Assembly (NCBI GenBank): GCA_946405515.1 | Contig: CAMJHM010000002.1 | Span: forward strand, 1-64,000 | Reading direction: 5' to 3' | DNA length: 64,000 nt | Source: an uncultured Fibrobacter sp. | GTDB lineage: Bacteria; Fibrobacterota; Fibrobacteria; Fibrobacterales; Fibrobacteraceae | Shown: positions 29,352 through 39,125 of the stretch, piece by piece | Position numbering within the stretch: the stretch's first letter is position 1 | Layout: each line of letters starts with the position of its first letter | Program-made: the position numbers and the translations under genes | Notes under the pieces: generated by a model | Seen by the model: only the letters and a program-made list of their open reading frames with translations | What the model was told of the DNA's origin: nothing | Databases searched by the model: none

Positions 29352-31904
29352 ATGTCCGATTTCAATAATGATGCAGAAAAGGTGTTGGCCAAGGCGCAGA
29401 GCCTGCGTGACCGTTGCTCGCATTCCTACCTGGGTGCGGCACATTTGGCCGTGGGTCTAGTCGAAGGCCCCGATGCCACCCTGAAAAAGCTTTATAAGTC
29501 CAAGGGCGCGAAGACGAACGAGCTTCGTGGCAAGCTGGAACCGTTCGTGCAGAAGATCCCGCGTATGGAGGGCGTGAACCCCGACGTGGAACCCGATAAC
29601 GACTTGAACCGTATTTTGCGCGCCTCGGTGCAGGCGGCGCGTCAGGTGAACCGCATGGTGACCCCGGGCGATATGCTCGTGGCCTTGATGAAATTCTCGG
29701 GCGACCGTGGCCTTGCGAAGGTGTTCGAAGATGCGCTCGGTTCCGTGGAAGTCGTGGAAACCTGGCTGTCGGACCCGTTTGCGGGTGCCGCCAATGCCGA
29801 GGAACAGTCTCCGCTGAAACTCTACGGTCGTGAACTTGTGGAAATGGCTGCCGACGGAAAGCTTTCGCCGGTGATTGGCCGTGAAGAAGAAATCCGCCGC
29901 GTCATCTTGATCTTGAGCCGAAAGACGAAAAACAACCCGTGCCTGGTCGGTGAACCTGGCGTGGGTAAGACTGCTATTGTCGAAGGGCTCGCCGAGCGAA
30001 TTTATCGCGGCGATGTGCCTGACGCTCTGAAGGGCAAGAAGTTGTTTGCACTTGATTTGTCTGCCTTGATGGCGGGCGCAAAGTACCGCGGCGATTTCGA
30101 GGAACGTTTGAAAGCCGTGCTCGATGCTCTTGAAGAAGACGGCAATACCTTGCTGTTCATCGATGAAATCCACACCATCGTGGGTGCGGGCAAGACCGAA
30201 GGCTCCATGGACTTGGGCAACATGCTCAAGCCGAAGCTCGCCCGTGGCGAGCTGCACTGCATCGGTGCGACCACCACGCAGGAATACCGCAAGTACATCG
30301 AGAAGGATTCCGCCTTGGAACGCCGTTTCCAGCCCGTGCAGGTCGACGAACCCAGCGAAGAAGAATCCATTTCAATTTTGCGTGGCATTAAGGACGGCTT
30401 TGATGCTCACCACGGCGTGCGTCTGCACGACAACGCGCTTGTGGCGGCCGTGAAACTTTCGAACCGCTACATCAGCGACCGTTTCTTGCCGGACAAGGCC
30501 ATTGACCTGATTGACGAGGCGGCAAGCCTTGTGAAGACGCAGATGGATACCGTGCCCGAAGCCTTGGATACCTTGCAGCGTAAGGAACTCCAGATGAAAA
30601 TCGAGGAGCAGGCGCTCGCCAAGGAAACCGATGACACCAGTGTAAAGCGTCTGAAAGAGTTGCGTGAAGAACTCGCGACGACCGATGCCGCAGTAAAGTT
30701 GATGCAGGACCGCTGGCAGGAGAGGCGTGCGAAGAATGCCGAGTTGCAGGGGCTCAAGAAGTCCTTGCAGCAGGCGAAGGACGAGATGGAGCAGGCCGAA
30801 GCCCGCTACGACTTGAACCGCGCTGCCGAACTCAAGTACAACAAGATTGTGAACTTGGAAAAGGAAATCGCCGCGAAGACGGAAGAAATCAAGAAGTCTG
30901 CAGGCGACGGTGACCTGAGCGAAGAGGTGACCGAAGAGACGATTGCCCTCGTGGTGAGCCGTTGGACTGGAATTCCGGTGACGAAACTTTGTGAAGGCGA
31001 AAAGGCGAAGTTGTTGCACTTGGACGAACGTCTGCACGCCCGCGTGATTGGCCAGGACGAAGCTGTGGAAGCGGTTTCTGAAGCCATCTTGCGTAACCGT
31101 AGTGGCCTTAGCCGAGAGAATGCGCCGATCGGTAGCTTCTTGTTCCTTGGCCCGACAGGTGTCGGCAAGACGGAACTTGCCCGTGCGCTTTCGACCGAAC
31201 TGTTCGATAGCGAAGCGGCCTTGGTGCGTATTGACATGAGCGAATACATGGAAAAGCACAGCGTGAGCCGTTTGATTGGTGCGCCTCCGGGATACGTGGG
31301 CTACGAAGAAGGCGGCCAGCTGACCGAAGCCGTGCGTACGCATCCGTACTGCGTGATTCTGCTCGACGAAATCGAGAAGGCTCACCCCGACGTGTTCAAC
31401 ACGCTGTTGCAGGTGCTTGACGACGGTCGTCTGACCGATGGCAAGGGCCGTACCGTGAATTTCAAGAATACCTTGATTCTGATGACGTCGAACCTGGGCG
31501 CCGCTCATTTCCAGAATCGCGCAGGTGATGCAAAGCCTGTGACCTTGAAGGAAATTGAGCCGGAACTCCGTGGCTTCTTCAGGCCGGAATTCCTAAACCG
31601 CTTGGACGAAGTGCTGGTGTTCCAGAGCTTAACGAAGCCGCAGATCAAGGACATCGTGAAACTCAAATTCAAGGGACTCGCCGAACGTGCCGCCCGTCAG
31701 GATTTGCAGCTCACGCTGACCGACAAGGCGCTGGACGCCATTGCCGATGGTGCCTACCAGCCGGAATTCGGTGCGCGACCGATCCAGCGTTACCTGGAAA
31801 GGAACGTGGAACGCCCGCTGAGCCACGCAATTCTTTCTGGCGAAGTGAGTGCCGCAAAGCCCGTGGTCATTGACTACGATGGAGCTGCGTTTACGGTGAA
31901 ATAG
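29352..31904 (+). CDS. clpB: ATP-dependent chaperone ClpB
   Basis: 850 residues (E. coli 857). ClpB is a hexameric AAA+ disaggregase that works with DnaK on aggregated proteins. In order: Clp N domain (1-145), first ATPase with Walker A GEPGVGKT (200-207) and the [10 protein letters not shown] Walker B region, middle coiled-coil domain rich in Glu/Lys (about 410-530, marking ClpB rather than ClpA/ClpC), second ATPase with GPTGVGKT (600-607), [28 protein letters not shown], and the C-terminal D2-small domain. No ClpP-binding IGF loop was noticed. It stands alone behind a sigma-54-like promoter, where heat-shock promoters are usual. Confidence 0.96.
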   Translation: MSDFNNDAEKVLAKAQSLRDRCSHSYLGAAHLAVGLVEGPDATLKKLYKSKGAKTNELRGKLEPFVQKIPRMEGVNPDVEPDNDLNRILRASVQAARQVNRMVTPGDMLVALMKFSGDRGLAKVFEDALGSVEVVETWLSDPFAGAANAEEQSPLKLYGRELVEMAADGKLSPVIGREEEIRRVILILSRKTKNNPCLVGEPGVGKTAIVEGLAERIYRGDVPDALKGKKLFALDLSALMAGAKYRGDFEERLKAVLDALEEDGNTLLFIDEIHTIVGAGKTEGSMDLGNMLKPKLARGELHCIGATTTQEYRKYIEKDSALERRFQPVQVDEPSEEESISILRGIKDGFDAHHGVRLHDNALVAAVKLSNRYISDRFLPDKAIDLIDEAASLVKTQMDTVPEALDTLQRKELQMKIEEQALAKETDDTSVKRLKELREELATTDAAVKLMQDRWQERRAKNAELQGLKKSLQQAKDEMEQAEARYDLNRAAELKYNKIVNLEKEIAAKTEEIKKSAGDGDLSEEVTEETIALVVSRWTGIPVTKLCEGEKAKLLHLDERLHARVIGQDEAVEAVSEAILRNRSGLSRENAPIGSFLFLGPTGVGKTELARALSTELFDSEAALVRIDMSEYMEKHSVSRLIGAPPGYVGYEEGGQLTEAVRTHPYCVILLDEIEKAHPDVFNTLLQVLDDGRLTDGKGRTVNFKNTLILMTSNLGAAHFQNRAGDAKPVTLKEIEPELRGFFRPEFLNRLDEVLVFQSLTKPQIKDIVKLKFKGLAERAARQDLQLTLTDKALDAIADGAYQPEFGARPIQRYLERNVERPLSHAILSGEVSAAKPVVIDYDGAAFTVK

Positions 31905-31916
31905 TAAATGATGTGA

Positions 31917-31962
31917 AATGTGAGGTGTGTAGTGACAAATGTGAAATTACACACTTCACATT
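31917..31962. terminator. Inverted repeat between convergent genes
   Basis: 16-base arms 31917-31932 and 31947-31962 match at 14 of 16 positions. They lie between clpB and the minus-strand barrel gene, so could end transcription from either side. The surrounding bases are degenerate GTGAAATG/ATTATCAATTATCA words, without a long T run. Confidence 0.5.
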
Positions 31963-31995
31963 ATCAATCATCCATTATCAATTATCAATTTGTGG

Positions 31996-32694
31996 CTACA
32001 GCGCCATCATCACGTAAAGACCAATTCCCTTGCGGTCGTTGTTTTCGTCTTGCATCACGCCGATGTCGAAGTCTAGGCGGACTCGTGCGCTTCCGAATGC
32101 GATTTCGAATTTAGGCAAGATGTCGATCATGAAGTCGTCGCGAAGGTGCCCGGCACTTCCCGATGTGTTGACCTCGACCATGCAACGCAAGAAACGCCCG
32201 AAAATGAGTGTCGGTGTCATTCCCAATGCAAACTTTACGTAGCCTCCGTCACCGGTAACTCCGTCGAGGAAACCGGCGCGGGCTTCGTAATAGTTCAGAA
32301 AATTCTTGGAGATAACTTGATCCGAACCGAGCGTGAGGACGATTGCGCTACCGTTGTTCCTGTTTAGACCAAAGTAGCCATCGACTTCAAAGAAATTGGT
32401 TGTGTTGAACCGAAAGCGTCCACCGACATCAAGGGAGGCCTGTATGTGGTCCATTTTGTCGTAAGTCTGGACGTTGATTTTTGAGCCGAAGTCAAAATTT
32501 TTTGTCAAGCCGCTTGTGAGGTTGATGGGGAAAAGGACGTTGGGGTCGTAATCCGAACGCGCTCCTAATCCAAACCCCAGCTTGGGGGAGGGGCGGCTAT
32601 CGGGCCCGAACGTATATCGCATATCCCAGATGTTGTCGAGGGCAAATACATTTGTAGCCAGAATGACGAATAGGGCTGTGAGGACTTTTCTCAT
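31996..32694 (-). CDS. Outer-membrane beta-barrel-like protein
   Basis: 232 residues. The signal peptide is MRKVLTALFVILATNVFA. Amphipathic strands run throughout (SPKLGFGLGARSDYD, DFGSKINVQTYD, ASLDVGGRFRFNTTNFFEVDGYFG, YVKFALGMTPTLIFG, ARVRLDFDIGVM). It ends GIGLYVMMAL, not the usual terminal Phe. It resembles small porin-like proteins; no specific family was recognised. It lies back to back with hisC on the opposite strand, 45 bases away. Confidence 0.75.
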   Translation of the reverse strand: MRKVLTALFVILATNVFALDNIWDMRYTFGPDSRPSPKLGFGLGARSDYDPNVLFPINLTSGLTKNFDFGSKINVQTYDKMDHIQASLDVGGRFRFNTTNFFEVDGYFGLNRNNGSAIVLTLGSDQVISKNFLNYYEARAGFLDGVTGDGGYVKFALGMTPTLIFGRFLRCMVEVNTSGSAGHLRDDFMIDILPKFEIAFGSARVRLDFDIGVMQDENNDRKGIGLYVMMAL

Positions 32695-32739
32695 ATGGTT
32701 AAAAGTTAGCTAAATTTTATCGCGTAAATAGAGGTAAAC

Positions 32740-33831
32740 ATGATTGAACCGCGTCCAGAACTTTCAAAATTGTCTGATTACGTTCCCGGAAAATCCATCG
32801 AGGAAATTCGTGAACGTTACGGCCTAAACCGCATTGTCAAACTTGCGTCCAACGAAAATCCGCTTGGAGCCTCCCCGAAGGCGGTCGAGGCGTTCCACAA
32901 GATTGCGGATTGTCTGCATTTGTACCCGCGCGGCGATGCTCCGACGCTTATCTGCTCCATTGCCCAGAAATATGGCGTGAAGACGGAACAGATTGTCGTC
33001 GGTAACGGTTCCGACGAGATTATCGACATGGTCGGCAAGGCCTTTATCCGCCAGGGTGACAACTGCGTGGGAATTACGCCGACTTTTTCCGTGTATAAGT
33101 TTACGACGCTTTCGAATGGCGCCGAATTTATCGGCGTGGGCGAGGGCGATGCGAAAACTTCGCTTGATGACTTGGCGAAGGCCATTGACGGCAATACCCG
33201 CGTAGCCTTCATCTGCAACCCGAACAATCCGACGGGCACGTACTACACCGAATCCGAAATTCGCGAATTCCTGAAGAAGGTTCCGCAGAATGTGCTGGTG
33301 TTCCTGGATGAAGCCTACTCGGAGTTCGCCACCGCTGCGGATTATCCGAACATGTTTGGCGCCCTTGATGAGTATCCGAACCTTTTCATCAACAGAACGT
33401 TCAGCAAGATTTATGGGCTTGCCGGTTTGCGTATCGGTTATGCTATCGCGAGTACGGATGTGGTGCGCCACCTCTGGAAGGTCAAGCCCCCGTTTGACGT
33501 GAACCAGGCGGCACAGGTGGCGGCCATCGCTGCCTTGGACGATGCGGCCCACGTGGAAGCGACCCGCAAGATGAATGCCGAGGGAGTCGAAGTCCTTACC
33601 CGCGAATTTACGGCACTCGGTTTCAAGGTGCTTCCGACACAGGCGAATTTCATCTGCGTCAAGATTGGCGAACGCGCCCGTGAACTCGTCTCGTTCCTGG
33701 AAAGGAACGGCATGATTGTCCGCGGCCTCACAAGCTTCGGTATGCCGGAATATATCCGTGTCACTATCGGTAAGCCCGAGGAAAACGAGTTCCTCGTGAT
33801 GCTTGTCAAGAAATGGAAAGCGGAGGCCTAA
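32740..33831 (+). CDS. hisC: Histidinol-phosphate aminotransferase
   Basis: 363 residues. PLP enzyme converting imidazole acetol phosphate and glutamate to histidinol phosphate. Typical HisC motifs: LSDYVPGKSIEEIRERYGL at the start, KLASNENPLG, YPRGDAP, FICNPNNPTGT, FLDEAYSEF, and Lys223 (TFSKIYGLAGLRIGYA) as PLP Schiff-base residue. It is followed one base later by an IMPase-family gene with a likely histidinol-phosphatase role, a pairing that supports the assignment over a general aromatic aminotransferase. Confidence 0.93.
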   Translation: MIEPRPELSKLSDYVPGKSIEEIRERYGLNRIVKLASNENPLGASPKAVEAFHKIADCLHLYPRGDAPTLICSIAQKYGVKTEQIVVGNGSDEIIDMVGKAFIRQGDNCVGITPTFSVYKFTTLSNGAEFIGVGEGDAKTSLDDLAKAIDGNTRVAFICNPNNPTGTYYTESEIREFLKKVPQNVLVFLDEAYSEFATAADYPNMFGALDEYPNLFINRTFSKIYGLAGLRIGYAIASTDVVRHLWKVKPPFDVNQAAQVAAIAALDDAAHVEATRKMNAEGVEVLTREFTALGFKVLPTQANFICVKIGERARELVSFLERNGMIVRGLTSFGMPEYIRVTIGKPEENEFLVMLVKKWKAEA

Positions 33832-33832
33832 G

Positions 33833-34648
33833 ATGTCCGCGACGGCAGAAAATCTGGAGCTCTTGAAAATCGCTCTCAAGACGGCGGAAATGGCTCAGGA
33901 AAACATCCTGAAGTATTTTCAGACAGGAGTGGGTGTCGAGTGGAAAAAAGACAATACTCCGGTGACGATTGCCGACAAGAGCACGGAAGAATTGGCCCGT
34001 GAATTCTGGGCCAAGGAGACTCCGGGTTTCGGCGTGATTGGCGAGGAATTCGGAATCGAGAGCCCCGATGCGGAATACCAGTGGGTTATCGACCCGATTG
34101 ACGGCACGAAGGCTTTTGTGCATGGCGTTCCCCTGTTCGGCACGCTGATTGCGCTCTACAAGAAGAATGTTCCTGTGTGTTCCCTTATCCGCATCCCGGC
34201 GATGAATACGGCGGTGTGGGCGGTGAACGGCGGCGGTGCCTTTTTGGACGGTCGCCCGGTGAACTGCTCGAAGGTTGAAAAGATTGAAGATGCGCTCGTG
34301 CTTTCGGGAACGGTCAACACGATGGAAGACAAGGGCTTTGGCGAAGGTTTTGCGAAGCTCCGTCGCAGTGCACGCCTGCATCGCGGTTGGGGCGACTGCT
34401 ACGGCTATTACCTCGTGGCCGCAGGCCGCGCCGAAATCATGGTGGATCCTGTCGTTTCGCTTTGGGACATCGCTCCGTATCCGCTGCTGTTCGCAGAAGC
34501 CGGTGGTAAGTTCAGCACCATCGACGGCAAGACGGAACTCTTCGATGCAAACGGCAAGCCCACGGCCCCGATTTACGAAGGCTTTACGAGTGTCGCAACG
34601 AATGGCTCCTTGCACGAAGTCACGCTGAAGGCTCTTTCCGAAAAGTAA
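33833..34648 (+). CDS. hisN: Inositol-monophosphatase-family phosphatase, likely histidinol-phosphatase
   Basis: 271 residues from the ATG at 33833 (GGAGG upstream); ten in-frame upstream codons lie inside hisC and are rejected. Metal-binding motifs of the FIG/IMPase superfamily: VIGEEFG, WVIDPIDGT (Asp87, Asp90), and SLWDIAPYPLLFAEAGG. The family acts on inositol phosphate, 3'-PAP or histidinol phosphate. HisN-type histidinol phosphatases have exactly this fold. The direct hisC context favours histidinol phosphate; the call is inference from context rather than sequence alone. Confidence 0.8.
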   Translation: MSATAENLELLKIALKTAEMAQENILKYFQTGVGVEWKKDNTPVTIADKSTEELAREFWAKETPGFGVIGEEFGIESPDAEYQWVIDPIDGTKAFVHGVPLFGTLIALYKKNVPVCSLIRIPAMNTAVWAVNGGGAFLDGRPVNCSKVEKIEDALVLSGTVNTMEDKGFGEGFAKLRRSARLHRGWGDCYGYYLVAAGRAEIMVDPVVSLWDIAPYPLLFAEAGGKFSTIDGKTELFDANGKPTAPIYEGFTSVATNGSLHEVTLKALSEK

Positions 34649-34667
34649 TCTTTCAAAAAATGTGGAC

Positions 34668-37205
34668 CTATTCCAGCATGGTCTGGATAATGGTGGTGTC
34701 TTCGGAGAACGTAATTGATATGCTTCCCCGTTCAGCCGTGTTGATGTAGGGAATGTTCAACGAATCGAGCCGCTGCACGACTTCTTTGCTCGGATGGCGG
34801 AACCGGTTGTTTTTCCCGCTCGGGATGAGGGCGTACGTGGGATTGACTGCGTTCAGGAACGGTACGCTGCTGGATGTTTTGGAACCGTGGTGCCCGAGTT
34901 TTAACACGTCGCTTTTCAGATAAGCGTCTGTTTTCATAATTTCTTTTTCGCCCTTGACGGTGAGGTCTCCGGTGAGGACGGCGGAATGCCCGAGCCCTTT
35001 GAGTCGAAGCGTGATGCTCCCTTCGTTGGCTTCGACGCAGATGTCGTTTCGCGGGTGGATGGTCTGCATTTCAAAGTAGGTTTCTTTCCATAGGATGCCG
35101 CGGTGGATTTTTCGGATGGGGATGTTCCTTTTTCGGGCTTCTTGGATGACTTGTTGCCATTCGGGTTTGCGTTCCTTGATGGCGCAGTCGCTTGCCCAAA
35201 GTTCCTTGACGGGGAACGTTTTCAGTATGGATTTGGCGCCACCGAAATGGTCCTTGTCGGGGTGCGTGATGATGAGCGCGTCGAGTTCCCGCACGCCGAT
35301 GTGATGCAGAAATGGAACGATGATGTCTTTGCCGGAATCTTGCCTGCTGTTGTCGCCGGCATCCACGAGAAAATGCCTGCCCGATGGAGCCTCGACGAGA
35401 TGGCTGTCGCCTTGCCCGACGTCGATGGTCGTCAGTTTCCATGTTGGGTGCATTGCCTTGGCGTAGCTGTTGTAGCAGAATATCCCGGCGAAAAGGGCTA
35501 GGCACGAAACGCAATAGATACGGGCAATTCGGTTGCGCCGGATTGCGGGAATGAAGGTCAGCGCGAAGCCGATGAGCAAAAGGATGGCCGGGCTGAACGG
35601 CCCGATGGTGACGGAGGCGATAGAGGAATCCGAGATGAGTCGCGTAAGGAGGCTTGCCAGGCGCAAAAAGAAACTGGCGGCGTAGCAGAAGTGTTCGCGC
35701 AGAAAGTCGATTGGTGAAATCAGGGCGAAAAGGCCGGCTTGCATGCCCCACGAAATTCCGGGAACGACCACGATGTTCCCGAGCCAAGCCATCGGGGAGA
35801 GCGTCTTGAAATGGTGGACGAGGAACGGGGCGGTGGCGAGGGTGGCGCACAAGGTGACGTAAGTGGGGTCGATTGCGAAAGCCCGGAGGGTGTTCCAGAG
35901 TTTGTTCTTCTTCAGGGATTCCGGGAAGTTGGCAAACGGGTTGAGCGGGCTTCCGATAAGGATGCCCGCGGTGGCCGCGACGGAGAGTTGGAAGCCGGGA
36001 TTCCAGAGGATGCCCGGCTCGGGGAGCAGGATGAGGATGAGGGCGACCCCGAGGCTGTTCATCGTGTTGGCGGGGCGCTGGAAGAGCGCGCCGATTTGCG
36101 GTACGGAGAACATGAGGACGGCGCGGCGTACGGCGGGGGAACCGCCCGTGACGGGAATGTAGAGGAATAGCAAGGCGACGGCGATAATCCGTACGGCGCG
36201 CAGGGGGAGCCCGGTTGCCTTGAGGAAAATCATGAGGATGCCTGCGAGGAGGACAACGTGAAAACCGCTGATGGCGAGTACGTGTACGAGTCCGGACCGC
36301 TGGAAATCGCTGCGGAGGGCTTCGGGAATGCCGCTCCGGTCGCCGGCGAGAAGGCCCAGCAGGAGTCCGGTCTCGGCAGGGTCGAGGTAGTCGGCAAAAC
36401 GTGATTCAATCCACTTGCGGAAGTTGGCGAATGTCCGCTCGGGAATCCAACTGCTGCCGATAATCTTGTAGTCGTTGAACCGTCCGTAGGCGGCGAATCC
36501 CTGGCTCTTGAGCCAGCCGCGGGTGTCGAACGCGCCCGGCACCCGCGGGGGCGACACCGGGTACCACGATGCGCTGTAGCACAGGGTGTCGCCCGGATTC
36601 GCCGCCCTCGCCGTGGTTACCTTTGTTGCCCAAGGTGGCGCGACGATTGGCCCACTTGTCACGGAATACAAATCCAGAGGCTGACTTGCATTAGCCGTGT
36701 CTGCAAATATCATGGGTTCCTGCTTGTCGCTCGGAGTTTTTTTCATTTTTGGCTTGCTTTGCATCTTGCGCTCTGCAATCCTTAAGCGGTAGGTTTCATT
36801 GCCTACACTCGTCTTGATGATGTAGGCGTTCCCCTTGGCCCTGCGGATGACTGATTCCACTCGACCGCATCCGTCTTTAGGGGGAGCTTGCTGGCCGTGT
36901 TCGTATGTTGAACGATTACCCAACGTGGGAAGGAATGACCAAGAACCTCCGTTCGCAAAATCGTAGCTCACGATACCTGCGGCAAGGCTCAGGAATACGA
37001 CCCACTGCCTTGATCGTGGGAAGAAGTGGTTCGCTATCGCGAGTGTGAACAAAAGTGCTGGGGCGTACGCTGGGAAGTCGAAACTGGCGTACGTCCCCAT
37101 GAGAACGAGTGCGCAGGTGAGTGCAGGCTTGCCGACTATGGGGGCGAGTAAGTCGGAGAATGCCTTTTGAACGGACTTTAGTGGTTTATGGACGGCCTGA
37201 AACAT
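34668..37205 (-). CDS. comEC: DNA internalization-related competence protein ComEC/Rec2
   Basis: 845 residues. ComEC forms the inner-membrane DNA channel in natural transformation. An N-terminal hydrophobic stretch and soluble OB-like domain (about 1-260) are followed by the competence domain (GLLLGLLAGDRSGIP, HVLAISGFHVVLLAGI, about 280-550, many membrane helices). A C-terminal metallo-beta-lactamase domain carries DVGQGDSHLVEAP, DAGDNSRQDSGKD and the metal motif THPDKDHFGG. It is complete and of usual length. It converges on the hisN-like gene with 19 bases between stops. No other competence gene lies in the window. Confidence 0.93.
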   Translation of the reverse strand: MFQAVHKPLKSVQKAFSDLLAPIVGKPALTCALVLMGTYASFDFPAYAPALLFTLAIANHFFPRSRQWVVFLSLAAGIVSYDFANGGSWSFLPTLGNRSTYEHGQQAPPKDGCGRVESVIRRAKGNAYIIKTSVGNETYRLRIAERKMQSKPKMKKTPSDKQEPMIFADTANASQPLDLYSVTSGPIVAPPWATKVTTARAANPGDTLCYSASWYPVSPPRVPGAFDTRGWLKSQGFAAYGRFNDYKIIGSSWIPERTFANFRKWIESRFADYLDPAETGLLLGLLAGDRSGIPEALRSDFQRSGLVHVLAISGFHVVLLAGILMIFLKATGLPLRAVRIIAVALLFLYIPVTGGSPAVRRAVLMFSVPQIGALFQRPANTMNSLGVALILILLPEPGILWNPGFQLSVAATAGILIGSPLNPFANFPESLKKNKLWNTLRAFAIDPTYVTLCATLATAPFLVHHFKTLSPMAWLGNIVVVPGISWGMQAGLFALISPIDFLREHFCYAASFFLRLASLLTRLISDSSIASVTIGPFSPAILLLIGFALTFIPAIRRNRIARIYCVSCLALFAGIFCYNSYAKAMHPTWKLTTIDVGQGDSHLVEAPSGRHFLVDAGDNSRQDSGKDIIVPFLHHIGVRELDALIITHPDKDHFGGAKSILKTFPVKELWASDCAIKERKPEWQQVIQEARKRNIPIRKIHRGILWKETYFEMQTIHPRNDICVEANEGSITLRLKGLGHSAVLTGDLTVKGEKEIMKTDAYLKSDVLKLGHHGSKTSSSVPFLNAVNPTYALIPSGKNNRFRHPSKEVVQRLDSLNIPYINTAERGSISITFSEDTTIIQTMLE

Positions 37206-37260
37206 TTTTTTATTCCCTTTTTTTGGTACATTGTGTTAACCTTTTCTTATAAGACGTTTG

Positions 37261-38544
37261 ATGAAGCATTTTTGTCGGAAAAAAATTTTTTTACTGTTCG
37301 CCATTGCGGTATTCCTTACCGCATGTGGTACGGTTGAACCTCCTGAAACAGACGAGGGGTTTATACCTGATGGCGATTTGAAGTTTGCTCTTGTTCCTAA
37401 TGACAACGTTCCTGGGGATTCGGTCGATGCGAATCTTGCCCACGGGGTGAGAATTTTTGTCCACCCGAACGCCCACTATGAACTTTCGTTCGATATTGAT
37501 GGATTTGCCCAATCGAAACCCCAATTGCGATTGTTCCGCGTCTATTGGAACGAACGGATTAAGACTTATGCGGCATCTTGGGTCCGTACCATAAATCCCG
37601 AAGAAGAAAATGGCCGCTATGTGTACAAGTTTGTTTGCGGGGAAAGCGATCGATCAATCTGGATAACCAGTTTAAATGACGGAGCCGATTTTTACAAGGG
37701 AAGAACCAAGAATGTTCGACTTAAGGCTAATGGCGAGTATTCTGACCACTTCTCGGTCAACTTGATTGTGGCTGGAAAAATCAAGGACCTCGATGTTAGT
37801 TACGACAGCCTTGCGCGGATGCTCCAGAAAGGTTTTGATCGCTTCTATACGAGTGTGAAGGTGGATACCGTGTATGTCCGTTTTGCGAACGAGCATCCGG
37901 TTGTTGGAAAAAAATACCCGAAGTCAGAACCGTGGATTGCGGGAAGGTCTTCGGAAGACCAAATGATGACAGAATTAGGCGGCTGGCCAGAGCCGGATGT
38001 TTTTGATGCGTTGGACATTGTCCTTGTTCATCGTTTCCGGCAGGAAGGATTGCTCGGCTTGTCGGATATGTTCGGTGCCAACATGGGTGGGGGCAGTGGA
38101 AGCACGGTTGTTGTTGCAAATCATAATCGTCAGGACGGCGAAGACATGATTGTTGATGCCGAGCGTATTGTGTATACTGCCTTGCATGAAATCGGTCACT
38201 TCTTTGGTTTGCGCCATACAACGGCAACTCATTCGGATCAAGATGCGAATGGGGACTATTCGGTCTTTGATGATGGTTTTTCTGATACGCCCTATTGTTT
38301 TGAAAAGGAAAGTGGCAGGGCTTTTTTGGTTAAGAAAGGCGTGGTTGCTGATTTTAGACAACATTTCCATCGATTTGCACCCCGCTACAACTTTACTGTT
38401 TCTTATCAAGCCGTATCGGATATTTCTCGCTGCCCCGATGCATCCAATTTGATGTTCCCCATGGAAGCCGAAACGGAACTTGTGGGATTCAGTGCGCAAC
38501 AGCTCAGTGTTATTCGAACAAATCTTATGATAATGCCTCACTAG
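37261..38544 (+). CDS. Metzincin-like zinc metalloprotease lipoprotein
   Basis: 427 residues from the ATG at 37261. Lipobox VFLTAC (Cys22). The extended metzincin motif HEIGHFFGLRH gives His309, Glu310, His313 and His319. A downstream NLMFP is the candidate Met-turn, as in archaelysin, pappalysin or matrixin types. The N-terminal 150 residues are beta-rich and unassigned. There is no propeptide cysteine switch. It is probably an outer-membrane-anchored protease facing the outside or periplasm. It heads a four-gene run with small gaps (13, 25 and 8 bases). Confidence 0.85.
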   Translation: MKHFCRKKIFLLFAIAVFLTACGTVEPPETDEGFIPDGDLKFALVPNDNVPGDSVDANLAHGVRIFVHPNAHYELSFDIDGFAQSKPQLRLFRVYWNERIKTYAASWVRTINPEEENGRYVYKFVCGESDRSIWITSLNDGADFYKGRTKNVRLKANGEYSDHFSVNLIVAGKIKDLDVSYDSLARMLQKGFDRFYTSVKVDTVYVRFANEHPVVGKKYPKSEPWIAGRSSEDQMMTELGGWPEPDVFDALDIVLVHRFRQEGLLGLSDMFGANMGGGSGSTVVVANHNRQDGEDMIVDAERIVYTALHEIGHFFGLRHTTATHSDQDANGDYSVFDDGFSDTPYCFEKESGRAFLVKKGVVADFRQHFHRFAPRYNFTVSYQAVSDISRCPDASNLMFPMEAETELVGFSAQQLSVIRTNLMIMPH

Positions 38545-38557
38545 GTTAGGCGGTTTT

Positions 38558-39100
38558 ATGAATGCATCCCAGTTTTCGGAACAGGTCCAGTTAATTGCCT
38601 TTGTCTTGCAGAAAGGTGAAAATTGGAATGCGGATGTTATCGAGGCTCTTGAGAAGACCTGGGGACCAATCCGCCACCGGGGTAAACTTTTTGCCTTTGA
38701 CAAAACTGGGTATTATGAACCCGAGATGGGTACAGACCTCTATCGCGGCGTGGTGTCGTTCGAAAAGACAATCCCTGCCGAGACAATCGCTTTGGAGAAG
38801 GAACGCAGTAATGCGCTTGAACTCTCGCTGGCAACCGGACAAATGGATGTTGCCCGTTGTGTCAATATCGACATCGGTTACATGGACTTGGACAAGGTCG
38901 TTTTGCCCAGTTACAAGAGGGGCCCCTATAAACTCTATGCGGGCAGGGGCGTTTGGCTGGATATGCTCCTGAATTATTCCAAGGGTACTTTCCACCCGAC
39001 AAAATGGGCTTTTGAGGATTTTGTGAGGAACCCGTACCAGCACGACCTGCAATTGATTCGCGAAAAGTTTAAAAAAGCAGGGTTGTCCGTGGGGAAGTAA
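38558..39100 (+). CDS. DUF4416 family protein
   Basis: 180 residues, cytosolic by sequence. Matches the DUF4416 pattern: FDKTGYYEPEMGTDLYRG, then RCVNIDIGYMDLDKVVLPSYKRGPYKLYAGRGVW, then TFHPTKWAFEDF. The family occurs in several deep-branching Gram-negative groups and has no assigned role. It sits between two exported-protein genes without itself having an export signal. Start supported by TTAGGCGG at moderate spacing. Confidence 0.88.
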   Translation: MNASQFSEQVQLIAFVLQKGENWNADVIEALEKTWGPIRHRGKLFAFDKTGYYEPEMGTDLYRGVVSFEKTIPAETIALEKERSNALELSLATGQMDVARCVNIDIGYMDLDKVVLPSYKRGPYKLYAGRGVWLDMLLNYSKGTFHPTKWAFEDFVRNPYQHDLQLIREKFKKAGLSVGK

Positions 39101-39125
39101 CCAGAACAATTCTATATTGGAATTG

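Noticed and set aside
30372-31508. Minus-strand open frame (378 codons) opposite clpB
   Set aside because: Antisense to ClpB domains on the plus strand. No start signal, no family similarity.
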